This document shows positions 1 through 8,490 of a stretch of 64,000 nucleotides of DNA, one piece after another. This DNA comes from Futiania mangrovi. Its GTDB lineage: Bacteria > Pseudomonadota > Alphaproteobacteria > Futianiales > Futianiaceae. The position numbers were made by a program, and so were the translations under genes. The notes below the pieces were generated by a model. It searched no databases. It had not been told where the DNA came from and worked only from the letters and a program-made list of their open reading frames with translations. Location: NCBI RefSeq assembly GCF_024158125.1, contig NZ_JAMZFT010000002.1, positions 868,001 to 932,000 on the forward strand, read 5' to 3'. Every line of letters starts with the position of its first letter. The first letter of the stretch is position 1.

Positions 1-659
1 GCGTTCTTCAGCAGCACGTAGGCCTCTCCCTCGTCGCGCGCGGTCGATCCGGTGTGGAAGAGGCCGACGATCTTCAGACGCCGGACGAGGCCTGTGGAGG
101 ACACGAGGCTGACGGTGGTGCCCATGGCCGCGCCCAGCCGCTCCGCCATGCGGTCGCCGATGACGATGCTGTTGCCGCCTGCGGAGAGCGCGGAAAAGCT
201 GCCCTGCACGAAGTCCTGCGCGACGGAGGAGACGCGCGCCTCCGCTTCCGGCTCGATCCCCAGGATGGCGGCGCCCACGTCGCGGCCCGAATAGCGCACC
301 ACGCCCTGCGTGCGCAGGCTGACCGCCATGTCGCCCGGCACCCAGGCGTCGAGCGCAGCGCGCACGGCGGTCGGGTTGCGGATGCCGCGGTTGTCCTCAC
401 GCGGGCGCAACCCTGAGAAGTCCGTGGTGTCGAACGCGGCCTCCGCGGGCTGGCGCGGCGGCTCTCGCGTCTCGTCGGTGATGCGGACGTGCGGCATGCT
501 GTCGACGAGATTGGCGATGAGGTCGTCCTGCGACCCCTGCATCAACGCAGCCATCGCGACCGAGAAGCCGACGCCGAGACCGACGCCGAGGATCGCCACG
601 AAGGATTGCCGCGCGCGCCCCGCGAGATGGGTGAAGGCGAGGTCGAGGAGGAGGCGCAT
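1..659 (-). CDS. ABC transporter permease, FtsX/MacB type (partial, left edge)
   Basis: This is the N-terminal part (219 codons) of an inner-membrane ABC permease; the rest lies beyond the left edge. Residues about 6-40 form a hydrophobic segment after a short basic N-terminus, followed by a long polar, periplasm-like domain, the arrangement of MacB/LolE-type permeases (FtsX superfamily). The ATG at 657-659 lies 6 bases after the stop of the upstream membrane-fusion protein, so the two are co-transcribed. With that adaptor it should export a small molecule or lipid-like compound, powered by an ATPase. No ATPase gene is visible between them, so it probably follows the permease outside the window. 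The family call is good; the substrate is unknown. Confidence 0.8.
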   Translation of the reverse strand, partial: MRLLLDLAFTHLAGRARQSFVAILGVGLGVGFSVAMAALMQGSQDDLIANLVDSMPHVRITDETREPPRQPAEAAFDTTDFSGLRPREDNRGIRNPTAVRAALDAWVPGDMAVSLRTQGVVRYSGRDVGAAILGIEPEAEARVSSVAQDFVQGSFSALSAGGNSIVIGDRMAERLGAAMGTTVSLVSSTGLVRRLKIVGLFHTGSTARDEGEAYVLLKN

Positions 660-665
660 CGATGC

Positions 666-1664
666 TTACTCCCGCTCGCGTACGCGGGCGCCGTCGGCGA
701 GCCCGTCCGGGTAGGGCACGATCACGCGCGCGCCGGGCGCAAGCCCCTCCAGCGCCTCGACCTGCTGCGTACCCCGGATGCCCGGCGTGAAGCTGCGTCG
801 GAGGGCGCGGCCGTCTTCCACCACGAACACGGCGCCACCGTCCACGGCGGCGGCGGGCACCAGCGGCGTATCCTCCGAGGTGCCGACGACCACGTTCACG
901 TCGACCGTCATGCCGATCATAAGGGGCGTTTCCGCGGGCAGGGCGAAGCGGACGCGGTAGGTCTTTGTCACCGGGTCGCCCTTGGGCGTGATGCTCTCGA
1001 CCGTGGCGTCGAGCGCGCGGCCGGGGAAGGCGTCGGAGCTGAGCAGCGTGCGCTGGCCGGGACGGATGCGGGGAATGTCCTCCTCGTTGACGTCGGCGAC
1101 GACCTGAAGAGGACGGAGTTGCCCCACCCAGAAGAGCACGTCGCCGGGCTCCGCGATCTCGCCGACCTCGCCGTCCTGGCGCAGGACGACGCCGTCGAGG
1201 GGCGCGCGCAGGACATAGTTGTCGAGCCGCGCGCGCTGACCGGCGATGGCGGCCTCGACCTGGGTCAGTTCGCTCTCCGCCCGCTCGAGGTCCTGGCGGG
1301 AGGTAACGTTGCGGGCGGCGAGGTTGCGGTAGCGCTCGACCTCCTGGCGGGCGAGCAGGCTGCGGGCGGTCAGTTCCTCCAGCGTGGCCTGCGCCTCGCT
1401 GTCGTCAAGGCGGGCAAGCTCGTCGCCGGCCTCGACCTCGCGGCCCTCGCAGTCGCAAACGGACACGATCCGCTCGCGCACGAGCGGCGTCACCTTGGAC
1501 CATGTTACGGGTTCCACCACGCCGGTCGCATAGACGATCTCGGCGGCGTCGCCCCGCGTCACGGGCTGCGTCGCGACCGCCATCGGGCGCTGGGTGTAGA
1601 GCCACGCCGCGCCCGCGGCTGCGAGCAGGGCGAGGATCAGCAGGACGGGCTTGAGCAGACGCAA
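666..1664 (-). CDS. Efflux periplasmic adaptor (HlyD/RND membrane-fusion protein)
   Basis: A membrane-fusion protein linking an inner-membrane pump to the outer membrane. The chosen TTG start (1662-1664) gives 332 residues beginning MRLLKPVLL and has a GAGAGG ribosome-binding site 7 bases upstream; the frame stays open further upstream, but that part is arginine/proline-rich and unlike the family. Residues about 6-21 are a membrane anchor. A biotinyl-lipoyl-like half motif, an alpha-helical hairpin (about 75-130) and the returning half motif with APLDGVV follow, then beta-barrel domains. It precedes the ABC permease by 6 bases. An unusual CDC motif sits in the first lipoyl half. It is probably the MacA-like partner of that permease. 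Confidence 0.82.
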   Translation of the reverse strand: MRLLKPVLLILALLAAAGAAWLYTQRPMAVATQPVTRGDAAEIVYATGVVEPVTWSKVTPLVRERIVSVCDCEGREVEAGDELARLDDSEAQATLEELTARSLLARQEVERYRNLAARNVTSRQDLERAESELTQVEAAIAGQRARLDNYVLRAPLDGVVLRQDGEVGEIAEPGDVLFWVGQLRPLQVVADVNEEDIPRIRPGQRTLLSSDAFPGRALDATVESITPKGDPVTKTYRVRFALPAETPLMIGMTVDVNVVVGTSEDTPLVPAAAVDGGAVFVVEDGRALRRSFTPGIRGTQQVEALEGLAPGARVIVPYPDGLADGARVRERE

Positions 1665-1933
1665 GGGGAAACCTCTCTCGACCGGGCTCAGGGTGCGTGG
1701 CCGCGACCCTAGTGGGCGTGGGCAGGCGGGCGCCTTGATGCGGCGCAAGGGAGCGAAGGGACCGGGCTCCGGTCGATCCCGACGCCGGGCCGGCCTCGGG
1801 CCTGCCTTGCGGCAACCGCTGTTCAGTCTAAACGCAAAAACCTGTATGGGGATAAGTTCCGCGTCCCGGAGGGACCGGGCCGGAAGCCGTGCGCGCCGCC
1901 GGGTGCGCTCTCCCAAAGCAGGATACCTCGCCC

Positions 1934-3121
1934 ATGGCCGGGATCGCCGCGCTCGCCGTCGCCTATGTCTTCTCGCAGTTCTACCGCTCTTTCCTGGCGG
2001 TGCTGACGCCTGCGCTGACGACCGAGCTTGGCGCGACGAGCGCCGACCTGTCGATGGCGTCGGGCGCCTGGTTCGCGGCCTTCGCCCTGATGCAGTTCAT
2101 CGTCGGCGTCTCGCTCGACCGGTTCGGGCCGCGCAGGACGGCGGCGGTCTTGCTGGGCGTGGCGGGCGGGGGCGGCGCGTTCATCTTCGCCGCAGCGACC
2201 CAGCCGTGGATGATCACGCTCGGCATGGTGCTGATCGGGATCGGCTGTTCGCCGGTGCTGATGGCGTCGTTCTTCGTCTTTGCGCGGACGTTCAGGCCGG
2301 CACGCTTCGCGGTGCTCGCCTCCTGGTTCATGGCGATCGGCATGGCGGGGAACGTTATCGGGTCCTCCCCGCTCGCCATCGCGGCCGAGGCGCTGGGCTG
2401 GCGCGCGGTGATGGGCGGGCTCGGCGCGCTGACGGTGCTGTCGGCGCTGGCAGTGCACGCCCTGCTGCGCGACCCGCCGCAGACCGAGGCGGACCGTGCG
2501 GACAACACGGGCTTCAAGGGATATCTCGAGCTGATCCGGATGCCGGTGCTGTGGCCGATCATCCCGCTGGTCGCGGTGCACTACGCGCCATCGGCGGGTA
2601 TCCGCGGCCTGTGGACGGGACCCTATCTCGCCGACGTCCACGGGGCGGGCACGCTGCTGATCGGCGACGTGACGCTGTGGATGGCGCTGTCGATGGTGGC
2701 GGGCAGCTTCCTCTACGGCCCGCTCGACACGCTGCTGAAGACCCGCAAATGGGTGATATTCGGCGGAACGGGGCTGGGGCTTGCGGCGATGGCGGTGCTG
2801 GCGCTCTCGCCCGAGATCGCGCTGACGCCCGCCACGGTGCTGCTGATCGTGATCGGGGTGTCGGGCGCGGGCTACGGCGTCGCCATGGCGCACGCACGCG
2901 CGTTCTTCCCGGCGCAGCTGACCGGCCGGGGGGTAACGCTGATGAATTTCTTCTCGATCGGCGGGGTGGGGCTGATGCAGTTCCTGACGGGCGCGGTCGT
3001 CTCCTCGCGCGAGGCGGCGGGCTCGGTGGAGGCCTATGGCGCGCTGTTCGGGTTCTACGCGATCGTGGTCGCTTCGGCGCTCGCGATCTATCTGTTCGCG
3101 CGCGACGCGCGGCCCGAGTAG
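1934..3121 (+). CDS. Major facilitator superfamily transporter
   Basis: A 395-residue secondary transporter with about twelve hydrophobic segments in two six-helix halves. The MFS signature lies in the loop after helix 2, at DRFGPRR, which matches the D-R-x-G-R-R motif A. An in-frame ATG at 1889 would add 15 residues (MRAAGCAL...); I prefer ATG 1934, which starts directly at the first membrane helix and has GCAGGA about 10 bases upstream. Its neighbour 21 bases downstream is a LysE-type exporter, so the pair may form a small efflux operon divergent from the HlyD/ABC genes. MFS sequence alone does not reveal the substrate or the direction of transport. Confidence 0.85.
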   Translation: MAGIAALAVAYVFSQFYRSFLAVLTPALTTELGATSADLSMASGAWFAAFALMQFIVGVSLDRFGPRRTAAVLLGVAGGGGAFIFAAATQPWMITLGMVLIGIGCSPVLMASFFVFARTFRPARFAVLASWFMAIGMAGNVIGSSPLAIAAEALGWRAVMGGLGALTVLSALAVHALLRDPPQTEADRADNTGFKGYLELIRMPVLWPIIPLVAVHYAPSAGIRGLWTGPYLADVHGAGTLLIGDVTLWMALSMVAGSFLYGPLDTLLKTRKWVIFGGTGLGLAAMAVLALSPEIALTPATVLLIVIGVSGAGYGVAMAHARAFFPAQLTGRGVTLMNFFSIGGVGLMQFLTGAVVSSREAAGSVEAYGALFGFYAIVVASALAIYLFARDARPE

Positions 3122-3142
3122 GGCGGGCGAAAGGGTGGTGTC

Positions 3143-3739
3143 ATGGCGCTGTCGACCCTGTTCGCGCTGCTGGTGTTCGCATTCGTCTCCTCGATCACGC
3201 CGGGGCCGAACAATTTCATGCTGCTCGCCTCGGGCGTGAACTTCGGCTTCCGGCGCACGGTCCCGCACATGCTGGGGATCGCGACGGGCTTCTGCTCGCT
3301 GCTGCTGGGCGTGGGGTTCGGGCTTGGTGCGCTGCTCAAGACCAATCCGGAGCTGCATCTCGCGCTGAAGATCGCGGGCGGGAGCTATTTGCTCTACCTT
3401 GCCTGGCGGATCGCCATGAGCCGCCAGATGGGCCGGGGCGGGGCGGCGAACGCGCGGCCCATGACGCTGCTTGAGGCCGCGGCCTTCCAGTGGGTGAATC
3501 CGAAGGCCTGGGTGATGGCGGTGACCGCGATGGCGCTCTACACGAGCCCGGAGGCGCCGTTCGCGTCGGTGCTGATGGTGGCGGGCGCCTTCACGCTGAC
3601 GAACCTGCCGAGTGTGTCGGTCTGGGCGGGGTTCGGGGTCGCGCTGCGCGGCTGGCTCGCCGATCCCGTCCGGCTCAAATGGTTCAACATCGCGATGGGG
3701 GTGGCGCTGGCCCTCACTCTGGTGCCGATGCTGGGCTAG
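3143..3739 (+). CDS. LysE family amino-acid/metabolite exporter
   Basis: A 198-residue inner-membrane exporter of the LysE/RhtB superfamily. Near the N-terminus it carries the family hallmark SSITPGPNNFMLLASG (about residues 15-30), and about six hydrophobic helices follow. The length is typical (200-210). GGCGAAAGGGTGGTGTC precedes the ATG. It follows the MFS gene by 21 bases and is probably co-transcribed with it. Members export amino acids such as lysine, threonine or homoserine lactone; the substrate here cannot be told. A two-way terminator-like hairpin lies just downstream. Confidence 0.88.
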   Translation: MALSTLFALLVFAFVSSITPGPNNFMLLASGVNFGFRRTVPHMLGIATGFCSLLLGVGFGLGALLKTNPELHLALKIAGGSYLLYLAWRIAMSRQMGRGGAANARPMTLLEAAAFQWVNPKAWVMAVTAMALYTSPEAPFASVLMVAGAFTLTNLPSVSVWAGFGVALRGWLADPVRLKWFNIAMGVALALTLVPMLG

Positions 3740-3771
3740 CGCGCCGGACGTCCGGACAGCGGCAGGAGCAG

Positions 3772-3802
3772 AAAGGGCGGCCCCGATGGGACCGCCCCCT
3801 TT
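3772..3802. terminator. Bidirectional rho-independent-like terminator
   Basis: A 10-bp stem with one C/A mismatch (GGGCGGCCCC at 3775-3784 against GGGACCGCCC at 3788-3797, loop GAT) is flanked by AAA on one side and TTT on the other. It lies between the convergent LysE-type exporter gene and the ABC solute-binding gene, so it can serve both strands. The T runs are short (3-4). Confidence 0.55.
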
Positions 3803-3829
3803 GCGCGTTTCAGCGCAGTAAGGCGCGGA

Positions 3830-4996
3830 TCACTTGGCCTGAACCTCGCCGATCAGCGCCCAGGAGCCGTTCTGCACCTGGCTGATGTAGATGTCGCTGC
3901 TGCCGATGTGGCTGCCGTCGGTGTAGTCGACCGTGTAGCCGCCGATCTCCTCCTCGTACTTCAGCGTGCTCATGGCCTTCTTGAAGCCGTCGAGGGTGAG
4001 GTCGGGGCCCGCGGCCTCCAGCGCGCGGACGAACACTTCCGCCGCGGTGCGGCCGAGCAGCGCGCCCGTGCCCGGCAGGTCCTCGCCCGTCGCGGCCTTC
4101 CACTTGGCGACCCAGTCGGCGACAGCGGGGTTGGAGAGGCGCGCCTCGAGGTCCTGCCAGCCGGCGCCGGCGTAGAGCCCTTCGGTCACGCCGCCCGGCA
4201 CCTTGGCGACGGCGGTGTGGAAACCGGCCGAGGAGACGAGGAAGTCCGCGTCGGTCCAGCCCATCTTCTTCGCCGTGCCGACCGCCGTGATCGTGGCGCG
4301 CAGGCCGAGCGCGATGGAGACGAGGTCGCAGCCCTCCGCCTTCAGCTTGCCGATGGCGCCGGTGAAGTCGGTCTCGTCCGGGCGGTGCTGCGTCTCGGCC
4401 TTGAAGGTGAGGCCGCGCGCTTGTGCCTCGTCCACGGTCGCCGAATGGATCTCCTCGCCGAAGTCGGAGGGGATGTACATGGAGCAGACGGTCTTGCGGC
4501 CGTTCTTCTCCATCAGGTAGCCGGCGGCGGCGCGGATGCCGTCATAGTAGCTCGACAGGCCGGTGAACTTGTTCTCGATCGGGTCCTGCAGCATCTGGCG
4601 CGCCGCGGTCAGAGGGCTGATGTTCGGGATGCCGAGCGGGTCGAGCACGTTGAAGGCGGCGATGTTGTGCGGCGTCCCGAGGCTCAGCAGCATGGCGAAC
4701 ACCTCGTCGCGATTGACGAGCTTGTTGACCGCCTGCACCGCCTTGGGCACCTGGTAGCCGTGATCCTCCACGATGTAGCGGATCTGGCGGCCGTGCACGC
4801 CGCCCTTGGCGTTCAACTCGTCGAAATAGAGCTGGGCGGCCTTCACCGCGGGCACGGAGAAGCCCGCGAAGATGCCCGACATGTCGTGCGCGCCGCCGAC
4901 GCGCACCTCTGTGTCGGTGACGCCGCGGGTCTGCGCATGGACGCCCCCGGCTGCGAGCGCGGCGGCGGCCGCGGCTGCGATGGCAAGTTTCCTCAT
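3830..4996 (-). CDS. ABC transporter solute-binding protein, branched-chain amino acid type
   Basis: A 388-residue periplasmic binding protein of the LivJ family (Peripla_BP_6 fold). Residues 1-22 form a signal peptide (MRKLAIAA... ending VHAQ). The mature start VRVGGAHDMSGIFAGF and the segment ELNAKGGVHGRQIRYIVEDHGY are typical of HAAT receptors. It is the last gene of a minus-strand operon with a CoA ligase, two ATPases and two permeases, so it delivers ligand to that importer. In such operons the ligand is often an aromatic, alicyclic or dicarboxylic acid rather than leucine; the adjacent CoA ligase supports an organic acid here, but this is inference. Confidence 0.9.
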   Translation of the reverse strand: MRKLAIAAAAAAALAAGGVHAQTRGVTDTEVRVGGAHDMSGIFAGFSVPAVKAAQLYFDELNAKGGVHGRQIRYIVEDHGYQVPKAVQAVNKLVNRDEVFAMLLSLGTPHNIAAFNVLDPLGIPNISPLTAARQMLQDPIENKFTGLSSYYDGIRAAAGYLMEKNGRKTVCSMYIPSDFGEEIHSATVDEAQARGLTFKAETQHRPDETDFTGAIGKLKAEGCDLVSIALGLRATITAVGTAKKMGWTDADFLVSSAGFHTAVAKVPGGVTEGLYAGAGWQDLEARLSNPAVADWVAKWKAATGEDLPGTGALLGRTAAEVFVRALEAAGPDLTLDGFKKAMSTLKYEEEIGGYTVDYTDGSHIGSSDIYISQVQNGSWALIGEVQAK

Positions 4997-5034
4997 GGGT
5001 CTCCTCCCGATGTCAGGCCGGGTCCGATGCCGGC

Positions 5035-6885
5035 TCAGGTCTCCGCGTACATGCTGTCGATCAGCGCCTTGTGCTTGTTCTCCACGAAGCCGCGCTTCAG
5101 CTTCATGGTGGGCGTCAGCTCATCGTCCTCGGCGGTCAGCAGGACGTCAATGAGCCGGAACTTCTTGATCTGCTCGACCTGCGCGAAGTCGCGGTTCACC
5201 GCGCGCACGACGCAGTCGATCAGGTCGACGACCTGCGGCGCGGCGCACAGCGAGGCGAAGTCGGTGAAGGGGATGCGGTTGTCCTGCGCGAACTTCTCCA
5301 CGTTCTCCTGGTCGATCATGACGAGCGCGGTCAGGTACTTGCGCCGGTCGCCGATGACCACGGCGTCGGAGACGTAGGGCGAGAACTTCAGGCGGCTCTC
5401 GATCTCCGCCGGGGTGATGTTCTTGCCGCCCGCGGTGATGATGATGTCCTTGAGCCGCCCGGTGATCGTCAGGTTGCCGGAGGCGTCGAGACGGCCCACG
5501 TCGCCGGTGTGCAGCCACCCCTCGGCGTCGATCGTCTCAGCCGTCTTGTCGGGCTTGTTCCAGTAGCCGGGGAAGACGTTGGCGCCGCGCACCAGCACCT
5601 CGCCCGTCTCCGCGATGCGCACCTCGCTGCGCGGCAGCGCCGGGCCGACCGTGCCGATGGCATTGCGCGCGGGCGTGTTGACGCTGACGACGCCTGAGCT
5701 TTCGGTCATGCCGTACCCTTCGACCAGCGGCACGCCCAGCGCGCCGAACCAGCGCAACAGCTCGGGCGAGATGGGCGCGGCCCCGGTCGTGCCGCGCCGG
5801 CAGCGGTCGAGGCCCAGCATCCGGCGCAGATTGCGCAGCACCAGCAGGTCCCAGGCGAGATGGTTGAGCGCGACGTGCGGGGGCACGCGCGCCCCCCGCT
5901 CGACCGCGGCGAGGCGGGCCGCGCCCGCCGCCAGCGCCCGGTCGAACGCCCAGCGTCCGAAGGCGGTGGCTTCGGAGCGCATGATGGAGATGCGGGAATA
6001 CATCTTCTCCCACACCCGCGGCACGCCAGTGAAGACGTGCGGGCTCACCTCCTGCAGGTTCTCGAACACGGTCTCCGGGCTCTCGGCGAAATTGATCGTC
6101 GTGCCGACGGCCACCTGGAACTCGGTCGAGACCAGCCGTTCGAGAATGTGACACAGCGGCAGGAAGCAGAGCTGCTCGTCTCCGGGCCGCGTCTCGAGGA
6201 TCTCCAGCCCCGCCGTGATCTGGTACATGACGTTCAGGTGGCTGATCATCGCGCCCTTCGGCGGCCCCGTGGTGCCGGAGGTGTAGATCAGCATGCGCAC
6301 GTCTTCGGGCTTCGCCTTTGCGATCTCCTCCTCGAAACGGTCGGGGTGGGCGGTCACGGCCTCGTCGCCCAGTTCGTAGAGGCGGTCGAGGAAGATCACC
6401 TTGTCGTCGTGGAAATCGCGCAGGCCCTTGGCGTCGAACACGATCACCTTGCGCAGGGTGGGGACGGAGGCGCGGATTTCCAGGTACTTGTCGAGTTGCT
6501 CGTCGTTCTCGAGGAACAGGAAGGTCGAGCCGCTGTCGTTGACGAGGTAGGCAAGCTGCTGCGCGCTGTCGGTGGTGTAGACCCCGCTCGGGATGCCGCC
6601 GACCGCAGCGATCCCGTAGTCGCAATAGAGCCATTCCTTGCGGTCTTCCGACAGGATCGAGACCGCCTCGCCGCGCTGCAGGCCGAGCGCGATCAGCCCC
6701 ATGCCGATGCGGCGGGCTTGCTCGAAATAATCGGTCCAGGTGAAGCTCTGCCAGATGCCGAGGTCCTTCTCCCGGTGGCAGACGCGCGCCCCGAAGGCTT
6801 TGCAGCGCTTCGCCCACAGCGCGACGGGCGTGTCGCAGCCGTCGAGCACGATGGGGGCGGAGGTGTTGCCGGCCGTCACGGTCAT
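5035..6885 (-). CDS. AMP-forming long-chain-type acyl-CoA synthetase
   Basis: A 616-residue ANL-superfamily ligase that activates a carboxylic acid through an acyl-AMP to acyl-CoA. The phosphate-binding loop YTSGTTGPPK is at residues 201-210. Further motifs are VEGYGMTESSG, the hinge region GDVGRLDASGNLTITGR, and the C-terminal KDIIITAGGKNITPAEIE seen in long-chain (FAA1-like) ligases. The ATG at 6883-6885 has GGGAGG 9 bases upstream; the frame is open further upstream only as a shadow of the ATPase gene. It lies between the solute-binding gene and the livF-like gene of one HAAT operon, 16 bases from the latter, so uptake and CoA activation are probably coupled. Chain length preference is unknown. 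Confidence 0.9.
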   Translation of the reverse strand: MTVTAGNTSAPIVLDGCDTPVALWAKRCKAFGARVCHREKDLGIWQSFTWTDYFEQARRIGMGLIALGLQRGEAVSILSEDRKEWLYCDYGIAAVGGIPSGVYTTDSAQQLAYLVNDSGSTFLFLENDEQLDKYLEIRASVPTLRKVIVFDAKGLRDFHDDKVIFLDRLYELGDEAVTAHPDRFEEEIAKAKPEDVRMLIYTSGTTGPPKGAMISHLNVMYQITAGLEILETRPGDEQLCFLPLCHILERLVSTEFQVAVGTTINFAESPETVFENLQEVSPHVFTGVPRVWEKMYSRISIMRSEATAFGRWAFDRALAAGAARLAAVERGARVPPHVALNHLAWDLLVLRNLRRMLGLDRCRRGTTGAAPISPELLRWFGALGVPLVEGYGMTESSGVVSVNTPARNAIGTVGPALPRSEVRIAETGEVLVRGANVFPGYWNKPDKTAETIDAEGWLHTGDVGRLDASGNLTITGRLKDIIITAGGKNITPAEIESRLKFSPYVSDAVVIGDRRKYLTALVMIDQENVEKFAQDNRIPFTDFASLCAAPQVVDLIDCVVRAVNRDFAQVEQIKKFRLIDVLLTAEDDELTPTMKLKRGFVENKHKALIDSMYAET

Positions 6886-6901
6886 CGCGTCGCCTCCCGC
6901 C

Positions 6902-7678
6902 CTAGCGCCAGGTCTTGCGGCGCTTCCAGCGCCGTCCGCCGCGGTCGTCCCCGCCGCCGTGCTGCCCGAGGTAGAATTCCTGGATGTCCTCCGATGCGAG
7001 AAGCCGGGCGGCGTCGCCCGCCATGACGATGCGGCCCGTCTCCAGCACATAGCCGAAGTGCGCGGTGGTCAGCGCCACCTGCGCGTTCTGCTCCACGATC
7101 AGCATGGTCACGCCCTGCTCCTCGTTGAGGCGGCGGATGATGGCGAAGATCTCCTGCACAAGCAGCGGCGAGAGGCCGAGCGAGGGCTCGTCGAGCAGCA
7201 TCAGCTTCGGCCTGGCCATCAGGCCGCGCCCGATCGCCAGCATCTGCTGCTGCCCGCCCGACAGCGTGCCCGCGATCTGCGCACGCCGTTCCTTCAGGAT
7301 CGGGAAATAGCCGTAGACCATCTCCCGGTCGGCGGCGATGGCCGCGCGGTCGGAGCGGGTGAAGGCGCCGAGCGTCAGGTTCTCCTCCACCGTGAGGAAG
7401 GGGAACACCTCGCGCCCCTCCGGCACGTGCGCCATGCCGCGGCGGACGAGCTGATCGGGCTCCATCCCCTGTACCTCCTCGCCGAGGAAGGCGACGGTGC
7501 CCTTCTCCGGGTCCAGCGCGCCGGAGACGGTCTTCATCAGCGTCGTCTTGCCCGCCCCGTTCGCGCCGAGGATCGTGACGATCCGGCCCCGGTGGACCGA
7601 GAGGCTGACGCCCCGCAGCGCCATGATCGCGCCGTAGAACGTCTCGACATTGCGGACGTCGAGGACGGCCTCGCTCAT
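6902..7678 (-). CDS. livF: Branched-chain amino acid-type ABC transporter ATPase (LivF-like)
   Basis: A 258-residue cytoplasmic ATPase of the HAAT importer. Walker A GANGAGKTT lies at residues 38-46, the signature LSGGQ at 139-143 and the Walker B LMLLDEP at 159-165. The short length and the motif GMAHVPEGREVFPFLTVEENL are characteristic of LivF rather than LivG. The C-terminus carries a basic, glycine-rich tail (about 18 residues, RGGRRWKRRK) not usual for LivF. Its ATG overlaps the stop of the LivG-like gene by 4 bases (ATGA), which indicates translational coupling. Confidence 0.92.
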   Translation of the reverse strand: MSEAVLDVRNVETFYGAIMALRGVSLSVHRGRIVTILGANGAGKTTLMKTVSGALDPEKGTVAFLGEEVQGMEPDQLVRRGMAHVPEGREVFPFLTVEENLTLGAFTRSDRAAIAADREMVYGYFPILKERRAQIAGTLSGGQQQMLAIGRGLMARPKLMLLDEPSLGLSPLLVQEIFAIIRRLNEEQGVTMLIVEQNAQVALTTAHFGYVLETGRIVMAGDAARLLASEDIQEFYLGQHGGGDDRGGRRWKRRKTWR

Positions 7679-8490
7679 GCGTGCGCCTCCCCGCCCGTCT
7701 GTCCCTTGCCCGTCTGTCCCTTGCCCGCATGGCCGGTACCGAGATAGGCCTCGATCACCGCGGGGTCCTTCTGCACCTCCGCCGGCGTCCCCAGCGCCAG
7801 CGGCTGGCCGTTCGCCATGGCGAGCACGCGGGTCGAGACGCGCGAGACGAGGTTCATGTCATGCTCGACCATCAGGACCGTGAGGCCCATGTCCTTCTGC
7901 ATGTCCTCGATCCAGAAGGCCATGTCCTGCGTCTCCTCGACCGAGAGGCCGGAGGCGGGCTCGTCCAGCAGGATCAGCTTGGGGCGCAGCGCCAGCGCGC
8001 GCGCGATCTCCACGACCTTGCGCACGCCATAGGGCAGGCCGGCGATCAGCTTGTTGCGATAGGGCTGCAGCTCGAGGAAGTCGATCACCTCCTCCACGAT
8101 GCGGCGGTCCTCGACCTCCGCGCGCCGGACCGCGGGCAGGAACAGCACGTCCTGCCACCAGGCCGTGCGCCGCGCCGTGTGCCGCCCCACCAGCAGGTTC
8201 GCGAGCACGGTCGAATGGTCGAAAAGCTCGATGTTCTGGAAGGTCCGCGCGATGCCCAGGGGCGCGATCTCGTGCGCCTGAAGCCGCGTGATGTCGCGCC
8301 CGTCGAACACGATGCGGCCCGCGCTCGGCTCGTAGAAGCGCGAGATCAGGTTGAAGATGGTGGACTTTCCCGCCCCGTTCGGGCCGACGATGGTGAAGAC
8401 CTCGCCCGCCTCGACGTCGAAGGAGACACCGTCGACCGCCTTCACCCCGCCGAAGTGCACGGCGAGATCGCGCACTTGGAGCAGGCTCAT
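7675..8490 (-). CDS. livG: Branched-chain amino acid-type ABC transporter ATPase (LivG-like)
   Basis: A 271-residue ATPase, partner of LivF. Walker A GPNGAGKST is at residues 36-44, Walker B is LILLDEPASGLS, and the signature region reads LPYGVRK in place of the common LSYGQQR. It ends in a short repetitive tail, GKGQTGKGQTGGEAHA, from a tandem duplication of about 15 bp near 7694-7725. It overlaps the LivM-like gene upstream and the LivF-like gene downstream by 4 bases each, so all are translated from one message. It energises import of the ligand captured by the solute-binding protein at 3830-4996. Confidence 0.92.
   Translation of the reverse strand: MSLLQVRDLAVHFGGVKAVDGVSFDVEAGEVFTIVGPNGAGKSTIFNLISRFYEPSAGRIVFDGRDITRLQAHEIAPLGIARTFQNIELFDHSTVLANLLVGRHTARRTAWWQDVLFLPAVRRAEVEDRRIVEEVIDFLELQPYRNKLIAGLPYGVRKVVEIARALALRPKLILLDEPASGLSVEETQDMAFWIEDMQKDMGLTVLMVEHDMNLVSRVSTRVLAMANGQPLALGTPAEVQKDPAVIEAYLGTGHAGKGQTGKGQTGGEAHA

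Noticed and set aside
1823-3358. A 511-codon minus-strand frame opposite the MFS and LysE genes
   Set aside because: Composition is Arg/His/Asp/Gln-rich and no motifs are visible, whereas the plus strand has two membrane-protein families.
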